A stretch of DNA of 64,000 bases. Origin: Tetrahymena thermophila SB210 (lineage: Eukaryota; Ciliophora; Oligohymenophorea; Hymenostomatida; Tetrahymenidae). The notes beneath the pieces are model-generated. The model worked only from the letters and a program-made list of their open reading frames with translations, did not search any database and was not told the origin of the DNA. The translations under genes and the position numbers were made by a program. This document shows, piece after piece, positions 24,924 through 38,455 of this stretch. Position 1 is the first letter of the stretch. Each line of letters opens with the position of its first letter. Location of the stretch: the NCBI RefSeq assembly GCF_000189635.1, contig NW_002476507.1, positions 989,480 to 1,053,479 on the forward strand, in the 5' to 3' direction.

Positions 24924-25577
24924 TCATTTATTAAGTAAATCTATTAATTTAGCAGCTGTTGTTTCTATATTTAAGACAGATTCTTTTATTTAATTTCAAT
25001 TTTCAAACTTAAATCATTTTTTAGTAGGGATAAATATACCTGTAACATTTTTTTATCCCCTAATTCTTGCCGCAAGAGCAAGATCTTTAGACATGAGAGT
25101 AACTCTTTTAGCATGGAGAGCACAAGCATTCGCATCTTCAAAAAATGAAACCATATAATCTTCTACAACTGTTTAAAGTAAAACCAGAGCAAAACTTGTC
25201 CATCTCAGCGAATCTTCTTCTGTCATTCTTGTAGAAATCTCTCTTATTAACCTCTAAAAGGGTAATTTTCTTATTAGCAATGATGGAGTCTAATTATATT
25301 ATCTTAATTGCTTAAGGGCATTATCCCCTGGCCTAAATCTTCTAATAACTTTATCTCTTGCAGACTCATATTTTTCTCCTGATGACTCCCTTTTCTTTTT
25401 TGTACTTGCTTTATTTCTTTGGTCTTGAATATCTTTTTTGTTTTTTTCATTCCCTTATTAATTCCCAGCAGATTTAGATCTCAAATTATCCTATTTATTT
25501 TTTTTCAGGCTATCAGATCTCTATTAATTTTGATTTGAATTACTCCTCCTTTTTGGTTAATAAGCTTTCCTAGCCAT
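24924..25577 (-). CDS. CNA1: Centromeric histone H3 variant (CENP-A / CenH3)
   Basis: Exons 25577-25040 and 24964-24924, intron 75 bases, 192 residues. The histone fold is unmistakable: [49 protein letters not shown] and [12 protein letters not shown]. Two features separate it from canonical H3. The region between helix 1 and helix 2 is two residues longer and carries Trp (DSLRW), as in CENP-A. The roughly 85-residue tail lacks the H3 ARTKQTARKS sequence and is instead a Lys/Gln/Ser-rich extension. An unusual C-terminal tail of about 18 residues follows RIRG, mostly in its own small exon ([12 protein letters not shown]). In Tetrahymena the CenH3 Cna1p marks micronuclear centromeres (established). 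The symbol is by family, not by sequence comparison. Confidence 0.88.
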
Positions 25578-26271
25578 TTGCAAGTAATCTTAAATATTAA
25601 TTACTCTTATATTGTCTATTTATTCAACTTTTTATTAGAATTAGTATATTATCTTTTTAGTGATTGTTTGCACACACTTTTCTTAATTAAGTCATAAATA
25701 AGTCAGGAATATCAAAATTTAATCAGATTTATTTTCAAATTTAAAAAATTAAAATCCAAAATATTGATCGATCAGTCTTTCACAAAGCTAGTATTTTTGC
25801 AATCATTTTAGTTTGATTTATAATAATTTTTTTGATTGCGCTATTTTTAAATTTAAATCAATAGAAATTGAATATTTCAAAGTAATTTTTTTTTACAAAA
25901 TCTTTTTGTAATCTTCACTTTAAAGAGATGTGTAATCTTTTATCAATTTAATAGACAAATAGAATTTTTTTGAGAAAATAAAATTAACTTTATATTTTTT
26001 ACCTCAAAAAAATTTTTTTGTAATGCAATTTCTTTTATTATAATTTTGTAATATCAAATCTACAAACGCTTAAATTACATAAAGGTAAAATAAAAATAAA
26101 TAAATAAATTTATTTAGCTGTAAAAATCATAATTTAATAGAAGATAACATAAAAGACAAAAAAGTAATAAATTTTTTAAATAATCTTTTTTGTTACAATT
26201 TAAAGCATTAAAACAATTTTTTAGTTGTTTTATCATAAATAATATTTTAATAAATTTATATTTTTAAAAGG
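25578..26271. other. Divergent promoter region (CenH3 and LRR gene)
   Basis: 0.7 kb of AT-rich DNA between two start codons. No motif could be assigned with confidence. Confidence 0.6.
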
Positions 26272-27698
26272 ATGAGTTAAGAATTAACTGACTAAATTGA
26301 TAATCAAATGTAAAATTTTAAAACCAATTTATTGATTTTAACTATAATATAAAAAAAGCAATATAAAGCCAAATGAACTTATATTAGATTATGCGTAATT
26401 AATATTTAATATAACATAAATAATCTTTAAAACTGTATTTTACATTAAATATAGATTTAAAAATATTGATGACTCTAAGCTAAAAATTATTGGTGAAAAA
26501 ATTGCTTCTTGTACAAATCTTTAAAAGCTAATAGTAGACTTGGAGTAATACATAAATTATCAATAGAAACTTATTAAAGTATAAATAACAATTAAAAAAT
26601 TTAGAGAAAATAGTTTTACTGAAAATGGTATTTAATATTTTGCTTAAGAAATTTAAAGATGTGAAAGTTTAGACAACATAAAATTAATACTTCCGTAATT
26701 TCTGAAAAAATATTTATATAAAAAATTAATTAAATTGATTAATTAAATAGGTACAATCATTTAAACAACTAATCTGCTGCTTATTTATCACAGTCTCTTG
26801 TTTAATTAAAAAATTTGAGAAAATTATGTTTAGATTTAAGGTAAAATTAGCCATTAATTTGATAAATATATTTCCTTACATTTTTAAAAAAATTAAGTGT
26901 GAATGGTATTTCAGATGGAATTTCTAAAATAGGAGAACTTATTGTATAAAATACTGCTATAAAATATCTAGATTTAATTTTATCGTAAATGATTATTAAT
27001 ACAATTATTATAATTAAAATTAACTGAAAAATAATAGAGATAATCCAATCCATGATTAATAAGCATAACTATTAAGCAAGTGCATATCTTAAAGCCAAAG
27101 CATTAAAGGCATTACTTTAATGTTGCCGTAAATACATTATTTTAATTTTATTTTTTTATATTAAAGTTTTTTAAAAGAGAAGTTAATGTAGGAAATATAG
27201 GATTTTAAAGCCTTATTGAAGCACTTACTTAATCATAGAGTTTAGAATAATTTAAATTGGTCTTGATGTAATTTTTTAATTTTAGAAACTTTAATCTAAA
27301 AATTTGTTTTTAATTAAATATATTAAAGAGATTCAGGACATGCAATAACCTAAGAATCTCTTGTTAAATTTGGACAAGCTATTTCTAAAAATAACAAATT
27401 AATTTCTTTTCATTTGAGTCTTTCGTAAACTTTATATTATTATCTATCATCTTATTAATATTAACTTAAAAGAAACATACCAAGGGATGATCTTAAATTA
27501 ATCAAATAAGTTTACTTTGAAATAAGCTAAAACCAAAATCTCGTCTCTTTCGTATTAGATTTTAGATTAAAGTAAAATTAGTAAACTAATCAACTCTAGG
27601 ATATTAATTTTATTAAATTTAGACTTAAAAAAGGTGAATCAAATAGAAGCTTTTTTATCAAAAACTGCAAAAAATTAGTTAAATTCTAAATAAAATGA
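26272..27698 (+). CDS. Leucine-rich-repeat protein with one repeat per exon
   Basis: Ten exons: 26272-26309, 26359-26394, 26455-26544, 26605-26694, 26751-26840, 26898-26984, 27038-27127, 27178-27267, 27329-27424 and 27473-27698. The product is 310 residues. All nine introns (48-61 bases) fall in phase 2, just after the LxLxL strand. Exons 3, 4, 5, 7 and 8 are exactly 90 bases, exon 6 is 87 and exon 9 is 96, so each internal exon is one approximately 30-residue repeat of the ribonuclease-inhibitor type (for example AASC/SQSL-helix then LxLDL strand). The family is large in ciliates and often linked to kinases, but no kinase domain is present here. The function is presumably protein binding. 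The gene converges on the ABCA gene with only 274 bases between. Confidence 0.85.
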
Positions 27699-27972
27699 AA
27701 AAAGACCTAAAATTATTATTGATTGAAAAAAATAATTTTTTTTGCTTTAAAACAAAACTTATTAAAACTTTAATTATATTTTATTTTATGTAATTTATGT
27801 TGGTTATTGTTTTTAATTAATCAACAAATTATGAAAATTAATCAAAATAAATAAATAAAAAACTAATTGAGAATATTAAATTAATGAAAGATTTATTAAA
27901 TCAAACACACTCAATATAAAATATAAAAATTTTGTAAAAATTAGTTTAAAAGTATTTTAAATAGTTAGATAA

Positions 27973-30900
27973 TCAAGATGGACTAATTTGATTATTTTAG
28001 GCTTATTCGTTTCTAGGTTAAATCTAAAATTTTGAATAATAAATGAAAATGTCTTCTAACGATGACTAGGTTATTGAAAAATCTTCTATTTTATTTTATT
28101 CTTTCAAAGTATGGTATAGAAGAGAGAAAGTTTTTGAAAAAACAAAACCTTCATAGGGAACTAAATAAATTATGTAATCTTAATAGTTTTTGTCGTTTTC
28201 GTTTTATATTTTAGCCTCAGGATATAAACTTCTTACATGAGAATGTATTTCCTCATGATTTCTTTCAGGTTAATTAACAAGCTTAATATTTATTTTATAA
28301 CCTTCGCCTTTTTGGTTTTTCAGATTCTGTAAAGTATCTAAACAGACAAATTCTCCATTAACCTAAATACCAACTTTATGACATAGGTCTTCTGCTTCTT
28401 ATAAAGAGTGAGTAGTTAGCACTATTGAGCTATCCCTATTAATATTTAATTTATTAAAAATCATACTTAATTGTAAGAAATCAAAATTACTTAATTGTTA
28501 AATTATCCTTTAAGCATCTCCATAAATATCTTTTAGCAATTGGATCTAATCCTATTAAAAATGTGAAAATATAAAATTTTAAAATTGTAAAAATGAAATA
28601 TATTTATTTACCTGTTGATGGCTCATCAAAAAACTGTAAAGAAGGAGAAGCAATCAAAGAATTTGCAACACATAATTTTCTTTTGTTTCCACCTGAGAGA
28701 TTAGCAGACCTAACTTTGAAAGACTCTAACTGCATAGCTTTAATATAGTATTCAACCATATCATCTAAGCTTTTTCCTTTCAATCCTTTTACTCTTCCAA
28801 ATAATCTAAGGTGCTCTGAAGGTAAAAGATACTCCCATAAGCAATCCTATGAAATTGAATAGTAAAGAAGATTTAATTTTTTGATTAAATTTATTTTTTT
28901 TATAATTCAAATAATAAGTTTTCATTTTAAATATTATTTTTATCTAAAAATGATGTAATATTCAAATTTCTTTTGGAATATTTTGTAAGTAAGAACTTAT
29001 AAAAATTTTTTCAAATATTTCTTCATTTTTCTAAAAAATATCCTTTTTTTTATTTTATTTTGAATCAAAAATTTATTTAAATTTAAAATCCCATTAAATT
29101 ATATTAAAATAAAAGAATTTAAATTAATTTTGATTTTATAAATTTTATGGGATTTAATTATTATAAGTTCTAAACTCACTCAATAGATGTATTTAATCTT
29201 TAAATTTATATTATAGTAGATAGTTTGAATGTAGAATATAATTTTAAATTAAAAAGTTTAAAAACTTACCTATTGTGGGCAAACACCTATGTCGCAAAAG
29301 TATGAAGTTTTATTTTCAGAAATTTCTTTTCCATTTAACTAAACTTAACCTGAAGATTTTGGTATATTAGCAGTTATAATATTAAAGGTTGTAGATTTTC
29401 CAGCTCCATTTGGACCGAGTAAGCCAAAAATTTATCCTTTTTCAACACCAAAAGTTGTTCCTTTCACAGCTTAAAATCCATTAGGGTACTCTTTAAAAAT
29501 TTATTTAACCTTTTTATTAAAAATTAGTATTTATTTTTTTTGTTTACTAAAAAGAATATCTTACCTTAATAGGGTCACTATTTTAAGGACTATTGACTCT
29601 GTTTATTTCTTTTTTAACTCCTTCATCCAATGTTTCGTAACGAGGAGGTTAAAATTTTTTATTACTTTGTTAATTTGCAACTGAGTATTAAAACTTCTCA
29701 ATAATCATAGTGATTGTTAAAAAGAGTATTGCCTAAAATAGCATAACTTTACAGTAATCTTACCATCTATCATAAACTTAATTGCTTCTAATATCTGCTT
29801 TTGATAAAAGCGATCCTCTATTATTTACATCAACATTTTCAAAAGCTTTTATTATTTATTAATAAATTAATTAGGCTTTAAATGTATGCATATTATAAAT
29901 TTTACCTTTTTCAAGTGCTAAAAATGGAGAAGTATATAAAAAGATGTATTAAAAGAATGAAAAAAGCTTTGGGTAGGAACCACGAGTAATTTGAAGCACT
30001 ATCCAAGGAATACTGTATGAAACAAAAAATGTTATTATAGGGAAAGATTTAAAGGCTTGGTTACTATTTTTGAAGAGGAATCCACATACATAACAGAATG
30101 TTATTAATGCTAAACCAAACCAAGACATTATATAGAATATTGGAGTAAGATATGGTGTAATGAATTCCACTTTTATTGTGTGTACACTATAATGGAATAT
30201 AAGGAAGGTTAAAAGATAAACTAAATAGTCATAAGCTAAAGTTCCTAACCAATAAGGCAGAGGACGACAACCCATTACATTTAAAGCATATTTAAGTTAA
30301 AACTCTCTCTCAAGTACAGGTGTATTAATATATATGGAAGAGTTCATAGAGTAAGCTTAGACAATAAATATTTAGAGGAAGTACATTTTAATGGGGAATA
30401 TTTCACTATTCATGGTATTTCTAAGCTCTTTATCGTCCCCTAGTTTTAAAAAGTCTTCAATATTATCTAAGAAGTGCTTAGCTACATAAACTCCCAATAA
30501 ATTAAAGGCAATAGGTAGTAAAATCATTAGGATTGCTGACCAATTACGCATAGTCATATAATGCTATCTCATAAACATTGCTATTAATTAATTCAAAAAA
30601 GAATATGAAGGACTTTCAAATATTGCTCTAGGCTTTTAAATGTTATCATTATAATTAGAAGATAGATCAGTGGTTGATTTAGATTAACTCTACTCATCCT
30701 CAAGTCCCATTTTTACGTAAGCATCTTCAAGTGAATTAATTTAAAGATTTATCTAGATTTTAAAAAAATTTTTTGGGAATATATATCTGTTATAAATAAA
30801 TTTTTATTTTATTTACATTTAAATAATGCATATTTTCAATCTTCTCTAAGACCTATGAATATTAATTTAGCGAAGTAAAGGGCAGAACGAACTTTAAAGT

Positions 30901-33510
30901 ATCTTTTGAGCTTTAGACATTGTGCTTAGCACCATTGATATTTTATACAATAAATTCTATTAATCTTTATTTATCTTTTTCAAATAATTCATTGTTATCT
31001 GGATTTTTGCAAGATAAAGTCAAGTGATATCCTACGCCAAACTTTTATTTAATGAATTCTGAAGTACCTACAGCTAATAGCTAACCCTTAGACATGATGG
31101 CAATTCTATCTGCTAATCTTTCAGCCTCATCAAGATGATGAGTCGTTAATATAATTGCTCTTTTGTGTCTTTACTTTTCTAAAATTTTCCAAATTTGCTA
31201 TCTTGAGACAGGATCCATACCTTTTATGTATAAGAGTTTTGATAACATTTTAAAGTGAATATAAATATAATACCTGAAGTTGGCTCATCAAGGAAAATAA
31301 TTTTTGATCCTCCAGTCAAAGCCATACCAAGTGAAAGTTTTCTTTTGTTTCCTCCACTTAAATTATTTGCGAGCTTTTCTCTTTCAGCTTATAATCCTAC
31401 TTAGCTTATAATATACTCAACTTCTTTCTTAAGCTGGTTTCCTTACATTCCTTTGATGCTTGCTATAAACTCTAAGTGTTCAGTAACTGTCATATCATCA
31501 TAAAGGACATCTTTTTGGGTACATAATCCCATCTCTTGTCTGGCTTAATCTAAATCAGCTTCAAGTTCTTCTCCAAAAACTAAATAAATTTTTTAAATTC
31601 AAAATCTTATTTTGACCGTAAAAGTTTTACTCTTTATAGATCCACTTGTCTTTTCTAATAAACCTGTAAGTAATGAAATTGTTGTTGTTTTACCAGCACC
31701 GTTATGACCTAATAAGCTATTATTTTATAATAAAATTAAATTTAAATTTAATTTAAAAAAAAATTTACCACAAAATCTGACTTTCATACAAGTTTAATTA
31801 GATACCATCAACAGCAAACATTTAACCAAATTACTTTTTAAGGTTAATAATTTAGATTGGAGAAAATAATGTTTGATTTTATTTTAATTGTTAATGGTAT
31901 TTTGCACTACTTTTATCTTCTACCTACTACATAGAGTTTATGTCTAAAGAAACCTAATTATGATTAGTGTTTAGATGATGAAAGCTATCCCCATTTTAAG
32001 GATTGTCTTCACTTCTTAAAGAAACCATGTAAGATTCATTTGGCGTATTTCCAAAACCCTTTCTCATTTCTATCAAGAAATCTCCACCATTTTTATTTTC
32101 AGTATGATTAATTGCTCTCTATTCTTCATCTTACTCATGATGTGTAAATGAATTATAATTTTCAAAATAAGTTTAAGCTTATTTATTTCTTGAATTCTTA
32201 AACAAAATATTTTTCCAATATTTTTTGCTGAAAATAAAAAAGGGGCTTCTGCTAATGCCATACTCGTTTGGAATTACTTCATCTAAGTAGAAGTATAGAA
32301 ACAAGTAAAAGAATACATCAAATAGAAGCATGTATGTGGCAACATTCTTGCTATACTTTAATATTCATTTAAAAAATTATTTTAACTATCAATTAATATA
32401 GCAAATTTACACTATTGCTCATGACATCATCCCCTCCACTTGTTCCACCTAATACAGCAAATGAAATAGCTGTTTAAGGTAGCAAACATAAAAGCATATA
32501 CACAGCATCTGACACCTAATAAATAAAATTAATGATATTTTAGTAATTTGTTTAGTATATCTTTTAAATTCTTAGTTACATGTGTTCCATATGTTATATA
32601 ATAATAAAGAAGAGGTGTTAAAGTAAGAATAAAGGTTCCTATTTCTCCAGCTAATTTAGGTGAACTAAATACTGTGGAAATAGCAAATGTCTGATGAACA
32701 GAGGCAATTAAATAGATGCAAAAATTTAAGCTAATCATACCAAACCCTTCTCCAGCATAACCACTTATATACAAAGCAAATATAGTAATTATTGCAATAG
32801 ATATCATTTTTAAATAACTTGTAATTAGCCATCCTGTAATGTAAGCTTGCTAGGTTAAACCCATAATCTATTTAAAAATAAATTTATATAATTTACAATA
32901 ACAAAATCATTCTTATTAAATATTGCAATTTTTATATTGGCATATTTCTAACTTTTATATTCCTAATTCAATTAAATGATAAAATAAATAAGAATAACAT
33001 TCCTATCATTTTATCTAATATATTCTATGTGTTATACTTGCAATAAGAAACTTAATTTATAATTGATATATTCATACCTTTTAAGTTTCCTTAAATCTCT
33101 CATGCTTTTCCTAAACGAAGGAGATAAGGTGCTTTTTTGCAAATCCTGTAATTGCAGTTGGTAGATATAGTGGAAGCATCAATTTTGTCATATTAGACAT
33201 CATATCAAGAGTTTTTTGCACTGCTTCACTATCTTACACTTCCTATGGTTCTATTATTAATGTTTATAAATATATATTTGAAATCAAAATTCATGTCTAA
33301 ATAATTTTCCTAAAGATCCAACTTAAATTAAGGAATTAGATTATTGTTAAATTTTGCAAAAAAATGTTAGAAATTACTTCCTGCATATATTACTAAAGCG
33401 GATATAAGTGGAACTGCTAACTCTTTAAAAAATTCTGATTTTTTTCTAACTAAATATAAGAAATTCTTTTTCACTATTGTTTTTGTTTGTAAAACGAAAA
33501 GTGAAGGCAT
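27973..33510 (-). CDS. Full-length ABCA-type ABC transporter
   Basis: Fourteen exons: 33510-33378, 33250-33078, 32867-32580, 32515-32411, 32355-31769, 31716-31631, 31579-31274, 31220-30817, 30752-29906, 29845-29565, 29509-29270, 28846-28612, 28551-28491 and 28435-27973. The product is 1402 residues, all phases consistent. Order is TMD1 - NBD1 - TMD2 - NBD2. NBD1 has Walker A GHNGAGKT at about 432-439, signature LSGGNKRK, Walker [11 protein letters not shown] and the H-loop [12 protein letters not shown]2 has GPNGAGKS at about 1102-1109, [19 protein letters not shown] and TTHSLQEAE. The motif [13 protein letters not shown] before NBD1 is typical of the A subfamily. TMD1 lacks the very large extracellular loop of animal ABCA proteins. 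ABCA proteins move lipids across membranes (family knowledge). The substrate is not readable. Walker B in NBD2 reads FFDEPS. Confidence 0.93.
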
Positions 33511-34359
33511 TGATTTAACTTTAGCTATGCTTTTATTTATGATCGATCTATCTATGTATTTATGTATTGTGCGTACTATGCTAATATATTCTTATATAAT
33601 TTTTTTTTGTTAAAAGTATTAGGATATAATTTTTATATTAAATCTTGATTCTTTTAATCAATTTATCAATCAATATCTAATTGATTAATTAGTTATCAAT
33701 TATTATATTTTGCAATTTTCTGTGATAATTACAACAAAGCTATCATCAAAATTTTTAATTAATTATTTTTCAATCAAAAAACACGTGCTTTTGAACACAT
33801 TAAAAAATAAAGTAGAATGAGAATCTGATTATTTTTGTATTTCTTTTATAATTAACAAATCCTACTCTGCTAAATTTATTTTTCTGATAATTTTTATTTA
33901 TTGAATATCCAAATTTGATATTTAATCAACTATTTGTAAATTAATAGTTATAACCAATCTAATTTAGTTTTTTTCTAAAATAATTTTTTTGGGTCTGAAT
34001 ATTATTATTTGAAGTATATATATAACTGATAATGCTGTAAATAATTTGTTTTAAATTTCTTCTTTTTTATACTAATTAATTAATATCAAAAATACAAAAA
34101 AATATTATAAAAAGCTATTTTTTACTTTAATATTTTAGATTATTAAAATTTTTTTTCAACTCAATAAAAGTAAATATGTATTGAAATTAATTAACCACCA
34201 TTAGAAATAATAAAACATAAAACTCAAATAAAAGAAATATCAATGTTTTTCAAATATATTTATATTTTTATTCAAATATTAGATATTTAAAGATAATAAC
34301 TTATTTGATGATTATAAATTTGAGGAATAATAATTACTAATTAGATAATTATTATCTTT
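33511..34359. other. AT-rich intergenic DNA (ABCA promoter side)
   Basis: Between the TPR gene 3' end and the ABCA start, both on the minus strand. No gene was seen. Confidence 0.6.
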
Positions 34360-37300
34360 TCAGAAAATAGAACATTTATTTGAATTTTTTTTAGATTAAA
34401 TCTTTTTTTCTTATGATAATTTCATTAAAGATTTAGTTTAAGTTTCGGTCATTTCTAATAGTAACTTTGGAATCTAATCTTAACTTTAAATCAAATATTA
34501 ACTGTTAGAGCTAATAAATTATAGCATTAGGATTGCATCTTAAAGAGCATACTATATACTTTTGCTATTATAAAATTTTAGGTCTTTTTCTTTTTGGAAA
34601 ATATCATTTTAAATTTTATCTACTCTTTCTTAAATCCATTAAATAATTTAATTATTTTCATAAGCAGGGTTAGAATTTTAAATAAATTTTTTCCTAAATT
34701 TAGTTATATCAATTGATGCTTATGCTAATTTGAAGGGAAGCTCTTTTTCTGAAGTACACTTTGCCTTAATAAATTAATTTATTTGCTTTATGCTATCCAG
34801 AAAATTTATTTTACACTATTTTTCTTTCTGACTGTTTTAAATTACAGTAAATTATTAAATCACATCATTTACTAATTCAAAAATATTTAGATTGATGAAG
34901 GGTTTATTCAAGCTTTAAAAGTTTTTTTCTGCTTGCTCTAATCCAGATTAAATTTCTTGATTTATGACATTTTTGTTTTTTTATATCAAATCAGATATAT
35001 TTAAGTTTTATTAGTTTGCAATTATTTTATTTTAAATAACTGTATAAGTTAAAAACATATTCAATATTGTCCAATAGAAGATTTAGTAATAATCAAAGAT
35101 TTGTTTACCTTCTTATTTAAGTAAATATAAATCTTAATTTAATGTTTATTAAAATTGAATATTCTAATTAATAGCATTCCTATCATTCTTAACTGAGCAT
35201 ATATTATTCACTTTCATTTAGACACTCTCACATTTTTAATTAAAGCTAATTTTTTATCCTTAATTTTAAAATGTCTAAACAATTGATTAAATGAATTAAT
35301 CAAGATCATGTATTAATTAATCTTCTTAAAAGCTCAATTTTAAAACTTAAAATTTTTATTAATAATTATATATCACTTAATCTAGAGTAACATTTTTCTT
35401 CTCAATTAGTTAAAGACTTTGCTTATTATTTTCATTAAGCAACAACTATAATTTTAATACATCATACATTTAATTATATTATACCTTTTGATAAACCAAA
35501 TCTTTAATTTTAAGAGCTACCTCTTTAAATTTCATAAGTTTATTTTATTATATTTAATCTCTAATTGCATTTTAATCTAGTTAATTTAATATTTTGTCAA
35601 AATCTTACATTTTTATAGAAAATTATTATTCATGATTATCTTAACTTTGTTTTAAACCTCTGTTATTTTACTATAAGATGTGAGTTATTTTTTTAGAATC
35701 TTAAACTGCACCTTCAAAGTTATTGATTTGCAAATATATTCTTATCCTGTTTGCATAATACAAGGGAATATTTTCATTTAAACTGATTGCTTAATTAAAG
35801 CATTATAGTGCTTCATCAGTTTTATTTAAAGCAAGAAAAATAGATCCTTTTGTGTTATATGATTCATCAAATTAAGAATTTATTTATATAGATTTATTCA
35901 AATATTCTAGTGCTTCGTTATAATTTTTTTTACAGAAAAGAGATTTTCCCATTTTCGAATATGCTTTATAGCATTAAGAATTTATATTTATAGCTTTATT
36001 AAAAATATCTAAAGATTCATCATATTTTTATTCAGAGCAAAGAAGTTCACCTTTAAATAAAATGGCTTCTAAATATCGTTAATTTAATTCTATAGCTTAA
36101 TTAACTGATTATAGAGCTTCTTATTATAGGTTTAATTAGTGAGAAGCGACGGATTTACAAAAGTAAGCTTCATAATTAGAAGGATTAAGTTCAATACTTT
36201 TATTAAAAAGTTCTAATGCTTCCTTTATTTAATTTTTTTAATGATAAATTATGCCTTTATTTAGATAAGATAAATCACTTTTAGGATTGATTTTAATTGC
36301 TTTATCCAAGAAAATAATTGATTCATCAAACTACTTTAATTTTCTTAACACAACTCCTAAATGTGAATATCCTTAATCTATATTAGGCCATGTTTGAATC
36401 ATAAAATTAAAACAAGTTAAAGCTTCTTAGAGATTTCCTTAGTTGTTTAATATTTAACCTTTATATAAGTTAGCCTGGTAGTTTTTTAAGTCTATCTTAA
36501 GAGTTAAATCGAAATATGTTAGTGCTTATTCAGGCTAATCATTTTGTCTAAGCAATAAACCCTTTTATAAATATCCTTGATACTAATTTGGACTTATCTA
36601 TATAGCCTTATCTAGCTGTTCCAAAGCTTCATTTATCTATCCATTTTTTTAGAAGATTTATGATTTCTTAAAATAAAGATTAGATAAATTTGGATTTATT
36701 TCTAAAGCTTTATTATAATATTTTAATGACTAATCAAATAGTTCTAAATCGAAACTTATATCTGCTATTTTTTAAATGATATTAACTGATTGAGGCTCTA
36801 CTTCTTCTTATATATATTTATAGCAATTGAGTGCTTCCTTCTTTTAGTTTAACTATTCAAGTAATTTAGCTTTATTATTCAGTGCTAATTTATATTTAGG
36901 ATTTAATTCGATAGCTTTTTCAAAGCATTATAAGGCTTCAGTTTCTTTTCCTAATATTTGAAGCAATTCCCCTTTTTTGTTAAAAGCTTATTGAAATTAA
37001 AAATCAATATCAATAGCCTTATTTATTGACTCTAAAGACTCTTAATATTTTTTTTGTGTCTTGAATAGAACAGCAATTTATAAGTGAGCTTCTGATAAAA
37101 ATGGGTTGATTTCTAATGCTCTATATAAAGACTCTAAAGATTCGTCATATTGTTTCTATTCATAATTTAAAATGCCTCTTTAAATATAAGCATCAGTGTC
37201 TTTAGGATCTAATTCAATAGCTTTTTTGAAGCACAAATCAGCTTCTCCAAAAAGATTTAAATCTATTAATAATTTTCCTTTCTTCGTATAATAATTTGCT

Positions 37301-37941
37301 GATTTAGGATTTAATTCTAACAACTTATCATAACATACTATTGATTATTGCTTTTGTCCTAATTTATTTAATTCAATTATTTTATTGGTGTAGCTTAACT
37401 AGTAATCAGGTTTTAAACTAATAGCCTTATCATAAAAATAAATAGCTTCTTTTGTTTAGCCTTTTTTTGATAATATATATGCTTTTATGTTGTATGCATT
37501 AAATTAGTCAGGATTTAGTTCTAAAGACTAATCTAAATTTAATAACGCTTCATCATAACTAAGAGTTCTCATTAAAGTACATCCTTTAAGATAGTAACCT
37601 ATAAAGTTTTATGGATCATTTTAAATCAATTAATTGGATAATTAAAGTGATTCACTATATTTTTGTTAATTGTTATTTAATGTAACTATTTTTTTTAATA
37701 TTTCAATATTTTTAGGATCTAATTCTAAAGCTTTTTAAAAGTATTCAGAAGCTTCTTTTTTTTTATCTAGGTCCATAAGAATAATCCCTTTTTTCAAGTA
37801 TGCTTAAGGATACTAAGGATTTACTTCAATAGCCTTACTACAAAGAATTAGTGCCTCGTCTTTTGATTAAGCTTTAAATAAATCATCAGCCTTATTTAAA
37901 TATTCTTAAACATCTGTTTAATTATCTGTTATTGTATCCAT
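34360..37941 (-). CDS. Large tetratricopeptide-repeat protein
   Basis: One uninterrupted frame of 1193 residues from ATG 37941 to TGA 34360. Residues about 10-750 are tandem 34-residue TPR units of the type AIELNPK-x-AYxNKG-xxL-x-LGKxxEAxxxF, about twenty in number, close to consensus and very regular. From about 760 the repeats fade and the rest is Lys/Asn/Glu-rich helical sequence, likely coiled coil. TPR superhelices are scaffolds. Ciliate genomes carry many such proteins, some in intraflagellar transport or basal bodies, but nothing here fixes the partner. Absence of introns over 3.6 kb is unusual next to its neighbours. Confidence 0.88.
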
Positions 37942-38455
37942 TTTTAATTTTTATTAATATCTATTTTTTTAATTAATTAAATATATAATAATTAGACTTT
38001 CAGAAGCTTTAGGTATTTGAAAATATTTAAGCCCAATTTATGTATTTTTAAATTAAAATTAGCTAAGGAATACCTGATTAAGAATATTAGGAGCATATCA
38101 TCTAATATATTGATTAATAAAAGATTTATAATTAGTTAATACTTTTAATTGATATAGATAAATTAAATAAATGAACAAAAAGGTAATAAAAAAGGAAATT
38201 TATTAAAAGAAATCGCCTAATCTAATAAGAAAATTAAATTTATGAGCAGAAATAGTGTCTATTTTATCTTTTAATAAAATAAAATTTTTAATTAAAATAC
38301 TAAAGATAAATTATTACTTAATCATAGAAAACATTATAATTTTTAAATGTATCATTATAAAATGAAAGTAAAATATTTTTATTAAAATAAAATAAAACAA
38401 TATTTAATTAATTATGGATATTTGAATAAAATAGCACAAAAAATACACGCATTCT
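37942..38455. other. AT-rich intergenic DNA
   Basis: Gap between two minus-strand genes. It should contain the TPR gene promoter and the 3' end of the neighbour. Nothing else was seen. Confidence 0.55.

Noticed and set aside
26847..27053. Minus-strand hydrophobic frame
   Set aside because: Lies antisense to exons and introns of the LRR gene, whose splicing pattern fully explains the sequence.
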